64,000 nucleotides of DNA from Aphelenchoides besseyi (Eukaryota; Nematoda; Chromadorea; Rhabditida; Aphelenchoididae). The translations under genes were made by a program, and so were the position numbers. Below the pieces are notes generated by a model that made no database searches, was not told where the DNA came from, and saw only the letters and a list, made by a program, of their open reading frames with translations. The DNA is taken from contig JAMPIQ010000001.1 in the NCBI GenBank assembly GCA_024699855.1, forward strand, positions 17,732,001-17,796,000. Direction: 5' to 3'. How positions within the stretch are numbered: the first letter of the stretch is position 1; each line of letters opens with the position of its first letter. Shown in pieces: positions 36,322 to 48,275 of this stretch.

Positions 36322-38901
36322 ATGACCCACTATGCCGACGATACGGAAATCCTCACGAAGTTGGGAAGTAAGTTCGACGGCTTTTGATTATTTTCATTTT
36401 CGTCGTTTTCAGTTTTGAACTCGAAGTTAGAGTGTCCGAACAGAATGAAAAACGCGAGACGAGTTCGTGCTGCACTGAATATGCCTCCGGCAAGTACGAG
36501 CTCATTGAGCGATGATTCGGATGATGAGATCGTCTTTGATAGGGTATTTGAAGCTAGGTGGGTGAATAATTTTGTTGGCTTTCAGAATGCCCTTCTCAAT
36601 GCCCGTAAACGAAGACGACAGCGTCGTTCGTTTACGCGAATCACGAACTTACCCACGGATGAGAGTACGAAATGGCGACTCTTCTGTTTGTGTTGCACAT
36701 TTTTCTGTATTGTAAGTGATTGAGAAATGGAAAAAGCTATTTGGTTGACATAGGGCTTAGCAACGGTTATTGTTGGACTCACGAAACCGGACATCATGTC
36801 GAATGTGAGGTCTACACAGCTTACCGATTATGCGCATATTTTCGTTTACATGGGAGTCGGTTACTTTATTGGCACTTGGATTTGTAAGTTGACGATCTTC
36901 ACTATTTCGTGACTGTTGTTTTAGTTTCGTTGATTTTCACTCGTCTGAACGCATATTTGTGTTTGGTTCTCCTTTTGGGTATCTCAATTCCATTCTCCGT
37001 TCTTATCGTCTATCAGACCAAAATATCGCATATCAACATGTTCCTTCTATTTCAAGGCATATTGTTTGGTGCTATTGAAAGAGGTAGAACAAAACTTTTC
37101 GAATTGTTTATTCTGAGTTTTAGGCACACATCTGATGATCTTTGGAATTTGGAAAGGAGACAAACGAGTTTTGTTCATGTTTTACATGAGCTTAGCCATC
37201 GGAGGAGCTGTGAGTTCGCTGCTCTCAACTGAGGAAGTTTTTGCACGAACATCGGTGATCGGAAAAACTCATTCGATTAAGAAACGAGAAATCGCAAATG
37301 CCGAAGTACCGAGTTTCGCCCCGTTGAGTTCAAAAGTAGAGAATTCAACTAATGCGCCGAAACCAGTTACAAGGTTAGTCGTACATCTGGCATCGAAAAT
37401 TTCCATTTCTATAGACCGAGCTCTGCAATCGGAATCGTCGATGTGGTGGACACAAAAACAAAAGAAAACGAGGAACGTCGAAAGCAGGCTCTTGCCGCTA
37501 AAACGGAAGCTCCATCTGTCAAATGTGCTAATGAAACTGAATGTTTTACTAATGAAAGGTATTAGTTGGTGTTGAAATAATTGAATAATCAATGTGTTTA
37601 AGTGTTTCGACAACCACCAAACAACCAACAACGACACAATCAACAACACAGTCTACGACAACTCTAACGTCTACAACTCAATCCACGACTACGACCACAC
37701 AGACGACTCGAGCGACTTCAAGTCCGAAAAACAAAGCTCGAAATCGCGTAACGGAAACTCTTCGACCGTCTTCAATCGTCGATCAAGTGAAACAGAATGT
37801 TGCGGATCATGTAAAAGACATCTCTCAATTCGATAACTCGTCTCAATTGGCGTATCTGTTGATTTTGGCGTTTATGCTCATGACCATGGTCCAACTAATC
37901 CTCGGATTCTGTGCATGTTGTATTAACAGCAATCTAATTGCGGATCCTCGAATTGCTCAGGTTTGTTTGGTGAAAACGATTGAATGACTTCTTACCCTTT
38001 CCAGTTAGAATTCAATTCAACAACAAGTCAAGCTATTCCGATGTTTATTCAACTTGTATCGTTTGCCTGTTGGTATTTGCAATCGTTGCCCGAATCAATT
38101 TCACTCATGTTCCTTCCACATTTCATTTTGAATTCGCGTACCCCCGATGTAAATACTCAAAACGGTTCCGCTTTCTTTTGCGGCGTCTTTTGGAGTTCGA
38201 TCGCCGTTTTTCGAATGTTCGTTGCGATTCGGTAAGTAAATATAAGATAGCTACCATTTAGTTTCTATTCAGTCCCTCATTGTCTGTGTCGGCAAAGTTG
38301 ATGAAATCATGTTACATCTTGGGTATTTTCATTTCCTTTCTTCTACACAACATATCAACCGAATCGGAACTGACACTTTTCGTCGGTCTTCTCGCCATTG
38401 GTTTCCTGTTGATTTCGATGCCGTTGACTACGTACACGTGGTTGCAACAGAAACTCAACTATTCGCCTTACATTTTATCACGTCGATACTTTGCCGCTCT
38501 GTCGTTGAGCAAAATCACAGCACCATTGATTGTCGTTTGGATGCTCAACGATGAACAGTCGACTCGTGGTGCTCTGTCGTTGATAACGTGGATTTCATTT
38601 TTCGGTTTTATCAGCTTCTTTCTTCTTCTACGATCCGTCAATCCGCTTGCTCGTCACTGGCAGATCCATGAGCTTTCCGGCGACATTAACGGTAGGCGAA
38701 CGAACAGTTCGGATTCGATAAACGGCGTTTTCAGGCCGTCGATCGACAAGTCATACGCCGCGAAAAGCGCCAAGAGCACGAAAAGGCGCCTACCAGGCGT
38801 TGATGGACGAAGCGGAGAACAATCAAAGCGATGCGGACGTTGAAATGGACATCGTACAGGCAGAGCGAGGGATACTTTCCGATTCATCAAATTCCATTTA
38901 G
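36322..38901 (+). CDS. MFS transporter, MFSD4/NaGLT1-like, with a Thr-rich loop
   Basis: Multi-pass membrane transporter of the major facilitator superfamily, nearest in pattern to MFSD4/sodium-dependent glucose transporter 1; the substrate is not shown. Eleven exons join in frame from ATG 36,322 to TAG 38,901. Cytoplasmic N-terminus, then TM1 (LFCLCCTFFCIGLATVIVGL), TM2 with the loop after it (YMGVGYFIGTWIF), further helices (LCLVLLLGISIPFSVLIVY; MFLLFQGILFGAIERG; VLFMFYMSLAIGGAVSSLLS). A long loop between the halves contains a mucin-like run (STTTKQPTTTQSTTQSTTT), likely O-glycosylated. The second half starts QLAYLLILAFMLMTMVQLIL and ends after FFGFISFFLLL. The last exon (38,735-38,901) is a hydrophilic tail. 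I rely on topology more than motifs for the subfamily. Confidence 0.7.
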
Positions 38902-39093
38902 CCATGATCTCATCTTTTCCCGATCATTTCTTGCACGACTGTTTCTATCACACACTCTCGGGTGGGCTTAATATCCTGGTGTTGCTATTTTTCATAATCG
39001 GACGAAGTTTTATTTAACATTTCATAGTCTCGTTGAGGACCCCTATCAGATTACTTGTATTATTCAAATTTGCTCATTGCTTGCCAACGCGCA
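38902..39093. other. Convergent 3' flanks
   Basis: Lies between the stops of the transporter and TMEM231 genes, which converge. Nothing else seen. Confidence 0.4.
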
Positions 39094-40182
39094 TCAATTT
39101 GTTTTTTGTTTTGTTTCTTCAATAAACACCGTAGTGGCGAGAACCTGATTCTGAAAGAGGAAGCCGGACAGGTTGTCAAAGATCCATCGAATCAAAACGG
39201 ATAGAGCCAAATACTGAATCCAAACCCATTTCAACATTTCCAACGCACCGCATCTGTACGTGAGCTCCTGCTCCGGAATGTAGAAATAGAAACTGAGACC
39301 GAAAGTCGTGGAGTTTTGGTTTCCATTCATCATACTCCAACGCTCAATAGGCCTGAAACGATAAGAGAATGAGGCAAAAAGATACAAACCTATTCAGCTG
39401 AAGAGTGTAGTTGTAGTTCAAAGCTCGTCGTTGCATTTCAAAAGGAATATAAGCAGTGGAATCAAATACCAGTTCGCTTTCATTGAATTGGGTGAGATCT
39501 TGAGACAAATCGAAATCGCCAAAAGAAGGTAGCGGTTTTCGTTGCAACAACTGTAAGTCCGCAGCAATGAACAGATCGGTCGCTGGAATCAGTTTTTCAA
39601 GTTGGCCATAAACTGCTCCAGTCATCTGAAATGACTTATACGTTTACAATTAGGGTATCAACTAACATCAATTCGAGCGCGATTACGAAGTTTGATGGTG
39701 TAGTAGAGCATCCAATAAACAGAACGAATTCGAAAAGACTCGTTGGTCATTCGCAATGTTACATCCATTTTGATCTGCAACAAATTTGAGAATCTTGTTA
39801 AAAATCTAGCCAACTTGATCCACAAGTCCGTCGGCATCTGCATCGTGGTTGGCAATCTCAACGATCGGCATAACCAATCTGTCGGCTTGTGCTCGATTCA
39901 AATCGCCAAATGGGCTCCAGAAATAGTAATTGAAGGGATCGGAAGAGCCGTCGGACACGACGATCATACATCGTTTGCTCAGTTCGATCAGCGGCTGCTC
40001 AAGATATGTGTTTGTCTTCTTCCAAAACCCCTAGACATCTGCGATTATCTATGTTATCAAGCAATTAAAACCTGCGACTCAAAGGCAAGTATTATTGTGA
40101 TCGTAATGACCAACGTCTCACTCAACCAAAACCACAGATTGGCACTCGACCATTTCGGTGCGCGGTAGATTCGACGTAAACT
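39094..40182 (-). CDS. TMEM231: TMEM231, ciliary transition-zone (MKS complex) protein; first exon not found
   Basis: Two-pass membrane protein of the MKS/B9 complex that gates the base of cilia. Recognised blocks, in family order: SLRRIYRAPKWSSANLWFWL (TM1), AFESQ joined by splicing to GFWKKTNTYLEQP (vertebrate AFRSHGFWLKR), FNYYFWSPFGDLNRAQADRL, DADADGLVDQ, DLQLLQRKPLP with the following DL, and the C-terminal ALEMLKWVWIQYLALSVLI (TM2) ending FLFQNQVLATTVF. The intron between AFESQ and GFW uses GTTTTAAT...GTCTAG (about 41 bp). The first exon here starts after TTTTCAG at 40,183 without an ATG, so about ten residues come from an unseen upstream exon. Confidence 0.92.
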
Positions 40183-42752
40183 CTGAAAATCTAATTAGTT
40201 TTTCTTGGGTTGGGAATTGGGTGTGTTTTCATGAAAGTTCGTCAACTTCCCGACTTTATTGCAATTTTCGCGGTTTCATGTCGACCCCGACGGTTTGACC
40301 TCTGTGTCGCTCCTCAACTGACCTCTCACACCCCACGGATCGGACGGTTCGACTCCTCCGGACTCCGCTTCTCTCCTTTCTTTTGTCATCGATTAAAAAC
40401 CCTCCGATTTGCGCACAAAACGTCGTCGTTCATCATCGACCGCCAACTGTGCGATTTCAACCGATTTTCGACGTTTTTTCCCGCCACACCACCGGAGTTT
40501 CAAAGACCCCAAAACAACTCGAGCGGGGGGTTTCACACGTCTTCGATCGGAATTCCTTTCGCATTTTATGGCCAATAGAAAAACTGCTCGGTCGTGTGTT
40601 TGTCCTTTCCCGTCCACTAGCTGAGTAATCAAAAGCTTCTCGTAGCCCACATGTTTACTTCCCTTCACTGATGAGTCAGCAGCGGTGTTTGCGTTTAAAA
40701 TTTGATGACATTACGCGTTTTCTGGTCCACAAATCCGATTCCATGACTAAACGTATTTCAAACTTATGGTTTGCAAGACGGGTTTTAGTGACCTTATGGG
40801 ATAAATGTTTTTGATTGATCGAGTCATTCTCGGGGTCCCCTACCTCTTCATAGACCACGGTTAGCGGCATCGTTGATCGCTCGCTCCACAACCTTCTCCA
40901 GATGTCGTTTCGAAATGGACAGACCGACAAAAAGCGCACAGATCCACGCGATTGCTCCCAAGCTCAACAGAAGCCACTCGACGTAACGTTCTGCTCGTCG
41001 TCTCGACACGAGTAAACGCATAGACCGATGGGAAGGCGAATCAAGAACTCGGCATTCGCGTGCAATTGGTGGTCCACTCAAATTGGCCATAGCAACTGTG
41101 CTCTGTGAACATGTTGACCGGACGGTTGTCAGGAAACGAAAATGGCGCGCAATTCAAATGGGAATTTTGTTCAGTCATTCGTGACCAAACTTTCTCACAT
41201 CTTTTCGTTTTGTGATCACGACCAAGTGGGCTGATCATAACGCGGCTTTGAACTTGGCGTTTGATTCATAAACGTAAGAGAGTCCGACGTCGAGTCACTG
41301 GGATCCTCTTACCCACGCGGAATCTCGACGTCGAAAAACTTTTTGGCTTTCAAACAAAAAGTACCGTTCAGCGGTGAGTCAATGGAACTGCTTTTGGAGA
41401 ATCCGTTGCACTTCCGCGGCCGTGAATTCGATCGTGTAATTTTTTGTTTGTCCGCTTCGTCGAACACGCAAATTGGCGTTTTCGGTCATTTTTTTCGCGT
41501 TGTTTACACGCTTTTCGTTGTCCACTCATTTCGACGGCGTGCGTGCGCCGGATAATTTGCGTTTATCTGCGGACCGATCGGAGAGCGTCTCCGGAACGTC
41601 GACAACAAAAAACAAACAGCCGACTCGATTCGTTGGGCAGAAGCGCAATTTGATAGACGACCGCCGTGGAAATTTCGAATTGTCCCGTTTTTGGCGGTAA
41701 TTTTAGGGACCCGGCGTTTTTGGCTGCCAATTCGGACGCTCATTGCGCTCCGAAAAGCTCCCATTCGGAACGACTGCCCATCGAAAGCTTTTAAACTTCA
41801 GCCATTTTTCGCCAGTGGACAACCCACTACTTCGCAGTCGTCGGACATCTGCGAGCGAAATTTCGAGTTGTCCACTCGGTCTTTGTTGGAAATTAGACGC
41901 CTTTCGAAATTCTCAATGTGCCATCGAGCGCGCCATTTTCGTTCGACCGTTTCGAAACGATGAGTCATCCGCCAATGACGCCGTTTCTCCTAAGGTCAAT
42001 GATCGAAGTGATTAGTCGACGGGGGTCTTCCGTTTAATGAAACTCGTCGAAATTGTCGATGAGTCATTAGGCGGGTTGAGCAAATCGAAGAGCGTGGTTA
42101 GTTGATCCTCCCGTTTAATTGAACACCATCGACCGGTTGTCTCGCGGTATTGTTGGACGAGCGATGCTCGCTCTCATCTTTTTTGTGCGTCGGGACGTTT
42201 TTTGGTGCGCATTTTGTGTGGTTTTTTGACCGCCGCGCTTTCCGCCAAACGTCTTCGGCGAATTTTTGTGGCGATTTTGAGACTTTAAGTCTAATCATTT
42301 TGTCAGCATTTGCGTGTTTATTCCACGCATCTTTTTGTCTTTGCGGCCACTCCTTTCGGGGCAAGAAGCGTAATTATCGAGACGAAAGAGCGTGCGTGCA
42401 GGTTTTTCCGTTGATAAGAACGCGTCATCCGATGGAAAACGTCTGCGGAACATTTTGCTGCTTCCAATCGGTTTTTGGCTTCGGCCTTTTGACGTATAAA
42501 CAAATTGGTTAACAGGTGGAAACCGCCGGGCGGATTGGATGTTGAGGAGAAAGCGCTTTTTTGGCATTTACGGCGCATTCCGAAGGACAATGTGATGTCC
42601 GGTGTTGGTTTTTTCTTTGGACGCAAAGCGCGCGTTCGATTTGTTCCGGAACATTTTTTCGTCCGAAGACATTCGCTCTTTTTCGCGTTTCTGTTGGGAA
42701 TTCAACTCTCCATCTTCAGGTTCACGAACCGCATTGCCGAGATTCCTCAAGA
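40183..42752. other. Region between TMEM231 and plastin
   Basis: Apart from one small membrane-protein frame (40,848-41,090), I see no gene. The right half (41.3-42.7 kb) is probably the plastin promoter and leader. The missing TMEM231 first exon should lie just right of 40,183. Confidence 0.4.
40848..41090 (-). CDS. Possible small single-pass membrane protein
   Basis: An 80-codon frame from a real ATG with Arg-rich MRLLVSRRRAERYVEW before one hydrophobic helix (LLLSLGAIAWICALFVGLSI) and a short charged end. The positive-inside pattern suggests an N-in, single-pass protein. No family, intron or conserved neighbour supports it, so it may be a chance frame. Confidence 0.35.
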   Translation of the reverse strand: MANLSGPPIARECRVLDSPSHRSMRLLVSRRRAERYVEWLLLSLGAIAWICALFVGLSISKRHLEKVVERAINDAANRGL

Positions 42753-45080
42753 ATGCCGACCACCGAACAAATTGCCGAGTTGACGGAAATGTTTCCGACG
42801 GTAAGTGAAAGCGGGTTGTCGTCGACATCTGATCGCCATCTCTTTCAGCTGACCATCAACGGTAGTGGACAGATTTCCGCCGGTGAGCTGCAAAGTGCGC
42901 TGAAGGTTTGTGGAGTGGACATTCCCGGCTATCAGGTGAGTCAAATCCATAGTCGATTGGACGATGAACTGTGGTTTCAGCTTCGTGAACGTCTACAAAA
43001 ATACGGCGATCCGAAAGCCCTCAACTACAATCAATTCTCGGAATTGGCCGATGAACTTGCCGAACAGAAGAACGCGGAAACAAATCAATGGAAGAAGCGA
43101 ATCGGTTCGGTTACCGGCGTCTATCAAGTTCAGTCGGCAGCGGAAGTCGGAGTCGACGAAATCGTTCACACTATTCGAGTAGAAGAGGAGTTGGCCTTCT
43201 CCAATTGGATCAACAGCAATCTTTCCGAGGATCCCGATCTGAAACGGCATTTGCCAGTGAACACGGGCGGCGACTTGTATACGAAGATTCAAGACGGTTT
43301 GATTATATGGTAAGTGAATTGATCGGTACAAACAACCATTCGATTCCAGCAAACTGATCAACTTGGCCGTTCCGGGAACCATCGATGAGCGTGCAGTCAA
43401 CAAAAAGAATTTGAACACATACACGAAGCTCGAGAATCTGACACTCTGCTTGATGTCTTCTCAAGCCATTGGTTGTAACATCGTGAACATTGACAATCAC
43501 GACCTTTCCAAGGGACGTCCGCATTTGGTGTTGGGATTGTTGTGGCAGATTATTCGAGTGGGTGCTTGTTCTTAACTCTTCGTATTCTTGACTTTCAGAT
43601 TGGACTTTTTCGTGAAATCGATTTGGTTCACGTTCCCGGACTGTTCCGTCTGTTGCGCGAAGGAGAAACGTTGGACGATCTTCGGCGCTTGACTCCCGAG
43701 CAAATTCTCATTCGTTGGGTCAATTATCACATGGATCGTGCGGGTGTTGGACGACATTTGTCAAACTTCACTTCGGACGTCACGGACTCGGAGATCTACA
43801 CGCATCTTATCCATCAAATCGCACCATCGGCTGCCGGAGTCTCACTATCACCGTTAAATGTTCAAGGAAACGTGAATCGTGCGAATTCGATGTTAAACGA
43901 AGCCAACAAAATTCAATGTCGTGAGTTTGTGACCGCCAACGACGTGGCGACCGGAAACTACAAGTTGAATCTCGCATTCGTGGCCAACATGTTCAATCGT
44001 GTAAGTTGAAGAGTAGTTCGGGAATTGTTCTTATTGATGATTTTAGTATCCAGCTTTGCCTGATCCGGATGCAGATGAAATTAGTGAGTTTAATTGAGAG
44101 AAAAATGACATTTTTTCGTCTTTCAGTCACCACCGACATGGAGGGAATCGAAGAGACTCGTGAGGAGAAGACTTATCGCAATTGGATGAACAGTTTGGGC
44201 GTTGATCCGTACGTTCACTTCCTCTACTCGGATCTTCAAAATGGATTGGTTATGTTTGAGGTTAGCAAATGCTTTTGTTGCGATCGTCTAAAAAACTCTT
44301 CAGCTGTTCGAGTTCATTCGTCCGGGAATCGTAAACTGGAAACGTGTTGTCAAAGTCTTCCGTAAAGTAGGTCAAGTTGCTTGAAAGCTTGAAATGATCT
44401 CTGGATTGTAGTTGCAAGGAATGATGGATCAAATTCAAAACTGCAACTACGCTATCGAACTCGGCAAACAACTCAACTTCTCGTTGGTTGGAATTCAAGG
44501 CAAAGACATTTACGATGGAAATCAAACGTTGACTCTTGGTACGTTCATTGCGATAATTCAGTTCGTAACTGTTGGTTTTTTAGCTTTGGTTTGGCAGTTG
44601 ATGCGTGCTTACACGCTGACTGTTTTGGCTCAATGTGCGCAGAGTGGTGATCGATTGGCGACAGACCGCGAGATCATCAATTGGGTGAATGAGAAGTTGA
44701 AATCTAGCGGCAAAGATTCACGAATCAAGAGCTTCCAAGATTCGGCCATTTCCAATGCGTGGCCGGTTCTTCATTTGATCGATGCAATTAAGCCGGGAAC
44801 CATCAACTACGAGTTGGTTCAATCAAATGGTGGTCCTGAGGTAAACATCAGATACAAGGTCCTCAATTTTACTCTCAATTTTTAGGCAAATTTGGAGAAC
44901 GCGAAATATGCCATTACATCAGGACGCAAGATTGGTGCCAAGATCTACGCGTTGCCGGAAGACATCGTCGAAGTCCAACCCAAAATGGTTTTGACGGTTT
45001 TCGCAACTTTGATGGCTCTTGACTATCGACCGAACATGCACGAACATCACTCGAATGGAACGTCCAATGGAAACCATTAA
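42753..45080 (+). CDS. PLS: Plastin/fimbrin, actin-bundling protein with degenerate EF-hands
   Basis: Cross-links actin filaments in the cytoplasm. Nine or so exons give about 610 residues, the usual size. Order: two short EF-hand-like repeats, then four calponin-homology domains as two actin-binding units (CH1 starting [15 protein letters not shown], with [12 protein letters not shown] closing it; CH2 with [15 protein letters not shown]3 with [15 protein letters not shown]4 with [16 protein letters not shown]), ending [20 protein letters not shown] as in all plastins. The EF-hand loops have lost calcium ligands: loop one reads [12 protein letters not shown] (Asp at position 1 missing), and the second has no DxD at all. 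The bundling is therefore probably not calcium-regulated. The start ATG at 42,753 gives [10 protein letters not shown], the natural EF1 entry. Confidence 0.95.
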
Positions 45081-45381
45081 ATAGCACATTCCCAGTGAGA
45101 AGCACCTTCTACTTACTCTCTCATGTTTTCATATCGTCGTAGATAAGCATCACAAGCTGAGAAGATTCCATTGCCTTAAATCTTCCCATTCGTTTTTACA
45201 ACAAAATTCTGAGTTTGAATCAACTATTTTTTGTAATTTATTTATTACTTATCGATTTTTTTCAACGGCGGATCTTCGAATCGCTTCTTCGATTCAGGAG
45301 ATCTTCTTTTGAGTTTGTCCTTTTGTCAAACATAAATTTTTATTACAAAACGATTAACAGTGTGAAAGAAAAACTTAACAA
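45081..45381. other. Convergent 3' flanks
   Basis: Lies between the plastin stop and the stop of the ICE2-like gene on the other strand. Probably two 3' UTRs. Confidence 0.4.
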
Positions 45382-48109
45382 TTAAAGGAAATCATCAAGG
45401 GTTTCGTGTTCGTTACTGATTTCATTCTTCAGCTCTTCGTTCATTCCTTCAGTGGAATTCGTGTGTTCGGACTTCGATCGATTTCGACAGTTCTTTCGTT
45501 TTTGTCCTCGATTCTTCGACTTCTTATGCTTCTTTTGCGTATTGGGCTTCTTCTGTGGTTTCGGCATACGAATGCCCTCACGATAGGGCATCAAGGATCC
45601 GGGCGCTCGACTGGTCACGATGTGCCAAACTAACGGTAAGTGAATGTCGATCCCCTTCCACATTTCAGTCGGTTTATTCAACGGCAAATGTTTGGCTTCG
45701 GTCAGTGATCGAATGTGACGTTCGTTCCAAATTCTGAAATGATTGTCATTTTGATCTTGAATGCTTGTTTACGTTTCTTCCTCATTATCGATTGTTTGGG
45801 ACAAAAGATTCATGGTTTCGCCGGACTGTACGAGCAAGTACTCGCCGGCGGTCAGCTCTTTGATCGATTCGATGAGTTTGGAGACTCGATCTGTTCGTTG
45901 AGAAACCCTAAACAGTTCAGGTTACAATGAAGACGTCGGACAGAACTTACAATTGACGTGTTGTTTGTGAAAATGCTACGTACATTTGTTTCGGAATTCG
46001 ACGTTCCATTTGCAGCACATTCGAAGTGTTGGGATGAACGCGAACCGTCAAATGAGTTTGAGAGCCTTTGAGAAGCCCCGTGAAGTAATTCCACAACAAT
46101 TCTTCTTCGCAAAATTTCTACAGATGTTTGAGTTTGATCATAAAATACAGGTTGAACAGACCTCTGCTCCAATAGCGGGGAAATAGTCCAATTTGGTCGA
46201 CAAACTGATCTCTTGACCATTCTCGTCCAAACCGTGTGTTGTAGACCGAATCAAAAGTTTACAGTTCGAACCCTCGTCGCCGACTTGAACAACCGAATAG
46301 CGATAAGTTGAGTTGGCAAATACACCGCTTTCTATGTTCACTTTCTCTTCGATATCACCGCCCATATCCTTGAGAATGTCGCCGAGAAGATCGTTGGCTG
46401 TGGACGTAGTCGAAGCTGCGGAAGGACGAGTTTCACCCTTCAGAAATGATTCGAGATCAGTATTGATTGGAATACTTGCAACATCAATTGGATCTTTCTT
46501 TTTGTCTTCATTCGTTTTCGAGTCTCCAAACCAATTCATTAGTTCGTCGGTTGAAATCGTTGGATCAATGGTTTCGGTTTTCATCGGCTCGCAGACGCGT
46601 TTTTGTGCCGGCTCTTCAGTGGAGAGATTGGAGGCGTTTCGCTTTAATTTTCTAGCTCCACCACTTCCTTTCATGACTTCGCACTTCAACATCCATTTCT
46701 GATATTGCCGTTGCATACCCGTAGTGCTAAGTGCCGATGCAAGAACCGGTTTGGAGAAGACGATGTAGCTACGAAAGCGGCCATCCTCGTATTTTCGTCG
46801 TACGGAGACTTTGATTGCAAAGCGTTGATCGCGATAAACCCACGGCATTACAAGCAGATTTCGAAGCGTACAGGCACTCATTAGGATTTCAATGTTGTTG
46901 TCCATCATGAATCGAACTGCTTGTTCGTCCTCTTCGATCGGGTTCTAAACAGAAGTGTGAATGTTTGAATGATCTGGTCGCCTACTCTGTTCGCTGGAAT
47001 CTTCTCTTTGATCAATTCGCCATCGTCGTTTGGCAACAAACAACGGCGACGCGGTTCGGGTAGAACGATTTTGGTCGCTCGACCGGAATGCGCTTTCGCC
47101 AAAATCGTTGGTTGTTGTTGTTTGGCTCCCAATCGTGGGTCGCTAAATTGCCAATCGAAAGTGTTGATCACTTTCTGGAATCCGGCTTCCGGCCAATTGG
47201 AAACACGTTCGAGCATTCGATTCTAAATATTCGAAATTCAATGCAAAGACAAAAGTAACCAACCTTATAGAGCTTGTGGATGTATGGCTTATAGAATCCG
47301 TACGGATTCTTGAACATCTGATCCATTTGTTTCATACACTCGGTCTCGTAAAATTGTCGCTCTTCGCTCAAAATCTCGTCGTAACCCTAAGAAACGATTG
47401 AAGACGAATAGCTAGAAAGCTAACCCACTTGTAATTCCAAACGATTCAATTCGAAACGAAAGTTCGGATCGCGACGCAAAAAGTTGGAAACAATGGCAAC
47501 GTAACGTTTGTGTTTATCAAACGGTAAACATGACATTGGCAGTTGACCGTTTTCGTTGAATGGTAGATGAATCGCCGGTGGACACCACGGCATCAGTTCA
47601 CGATCGACTGACTCCTTTTCGGAGCGAATCTGCGGCGCTTGACGCTTTCGATCCGTGATGTTGATGGCCGCTGCTCCTCTAAAATCGTCGAACAGTGAAC
47701 TTAGAAGAGTTGAGTGAACTCACTTGCTCAATCCCTTTTCTTCCTGAAGTTTCTTGATTTGCAACTTCACCGGCAGTTTGGCCATTTTGTTGGTTTCCTT
47801 TTCTTCGGCAGTCAGTTCCTTTTTAATCGCCGACTTTCGATTGTTGTTGCGGTTGGGAAGACGGGAAACACGACTTTTCGTCTCAATCGTCTTTTCCGTT
47901 TGCATAGGTTCATCGTTGTCTTAAATACAAGAATAACGAGCGTATAACCCAATGAACATACCCAGTTTGTCATCAACCTTCGAGCCAGCACAATCGATGC
48001 TTTTGGAGGCTCCGGTACATGAATCACAGCCAACGTCGTCGTGTTCAATCAACTCGTTGAGATCCGTAATCAAGGCTCGAGCCGGGCAGGCGGTGTAGTC
48101 GACGGACAT
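45382..48109 (-). CDS. Little elongation complex subunit 2-like (ICE2/NARG2 family)
   Basis: The little elongation complex supports snRNA gene transcription by RNA polymerase II. The C-terminal half follows the NARG2_C order: STYRYSVVQVGDEGSNCKLL, then LDYFPAIGAE, EELLWNYFTGLLKGSQTHL, a 'TVRVHPNTSNVLQMERRI' strand, LIESIKELTAGEYLLVQSG, and LPLVWHIVTSRAPGSLMPY, each matching human ICE2 blocks in sequence. The N-terminal half (LPFDKHKRYVAIVSNFLRRD, ETECMKQMDQMFKNPYGFYK) fits the weaker ICE2 N-terminal pattern. A Lys/Asn-rich, disordered end follows. ATG 48,109 gives MSVDYTACPA. The assignment rests on distant similarity read by eye; about eight exons, some edges uncertain. It shares a short promoter gap with UFSP2. 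Confidence 0.6.
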
Positions 48110-48275
48110 CAATGACGGCTATTAGATAAAAGTTAAGAGTAAGAACTCAACGCGCTAAAATGCTCAATTTCATCACGAGAACGAAGTTACCAATCGAGTT
48201 TCTTGTTGCAAATCGAAGTAATTTTACTGCCAACTGGACTAGATAGCGACTTAGTTTTACATCTTGCTTGTTGTA
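48110..48275. promoter_or_regulatory. Shared 166 bp promoter gap between ICE2-like and UFSP2
   Basis: The two start codons face away from each other, only 166 bp apart. No intron or third gene fits, so one bidirectional promoter is likely. No TATA box stands out. Confidence 0.55.

Noticed and set aside
45382..48109. eIF3 subunit D or a PAF1-complex subunit
   Set aside because: On first reading single segments looked similar, but the ordered C-terminal blocks fit ICE2/NARG2 better and the eIF3D signatures are absent.
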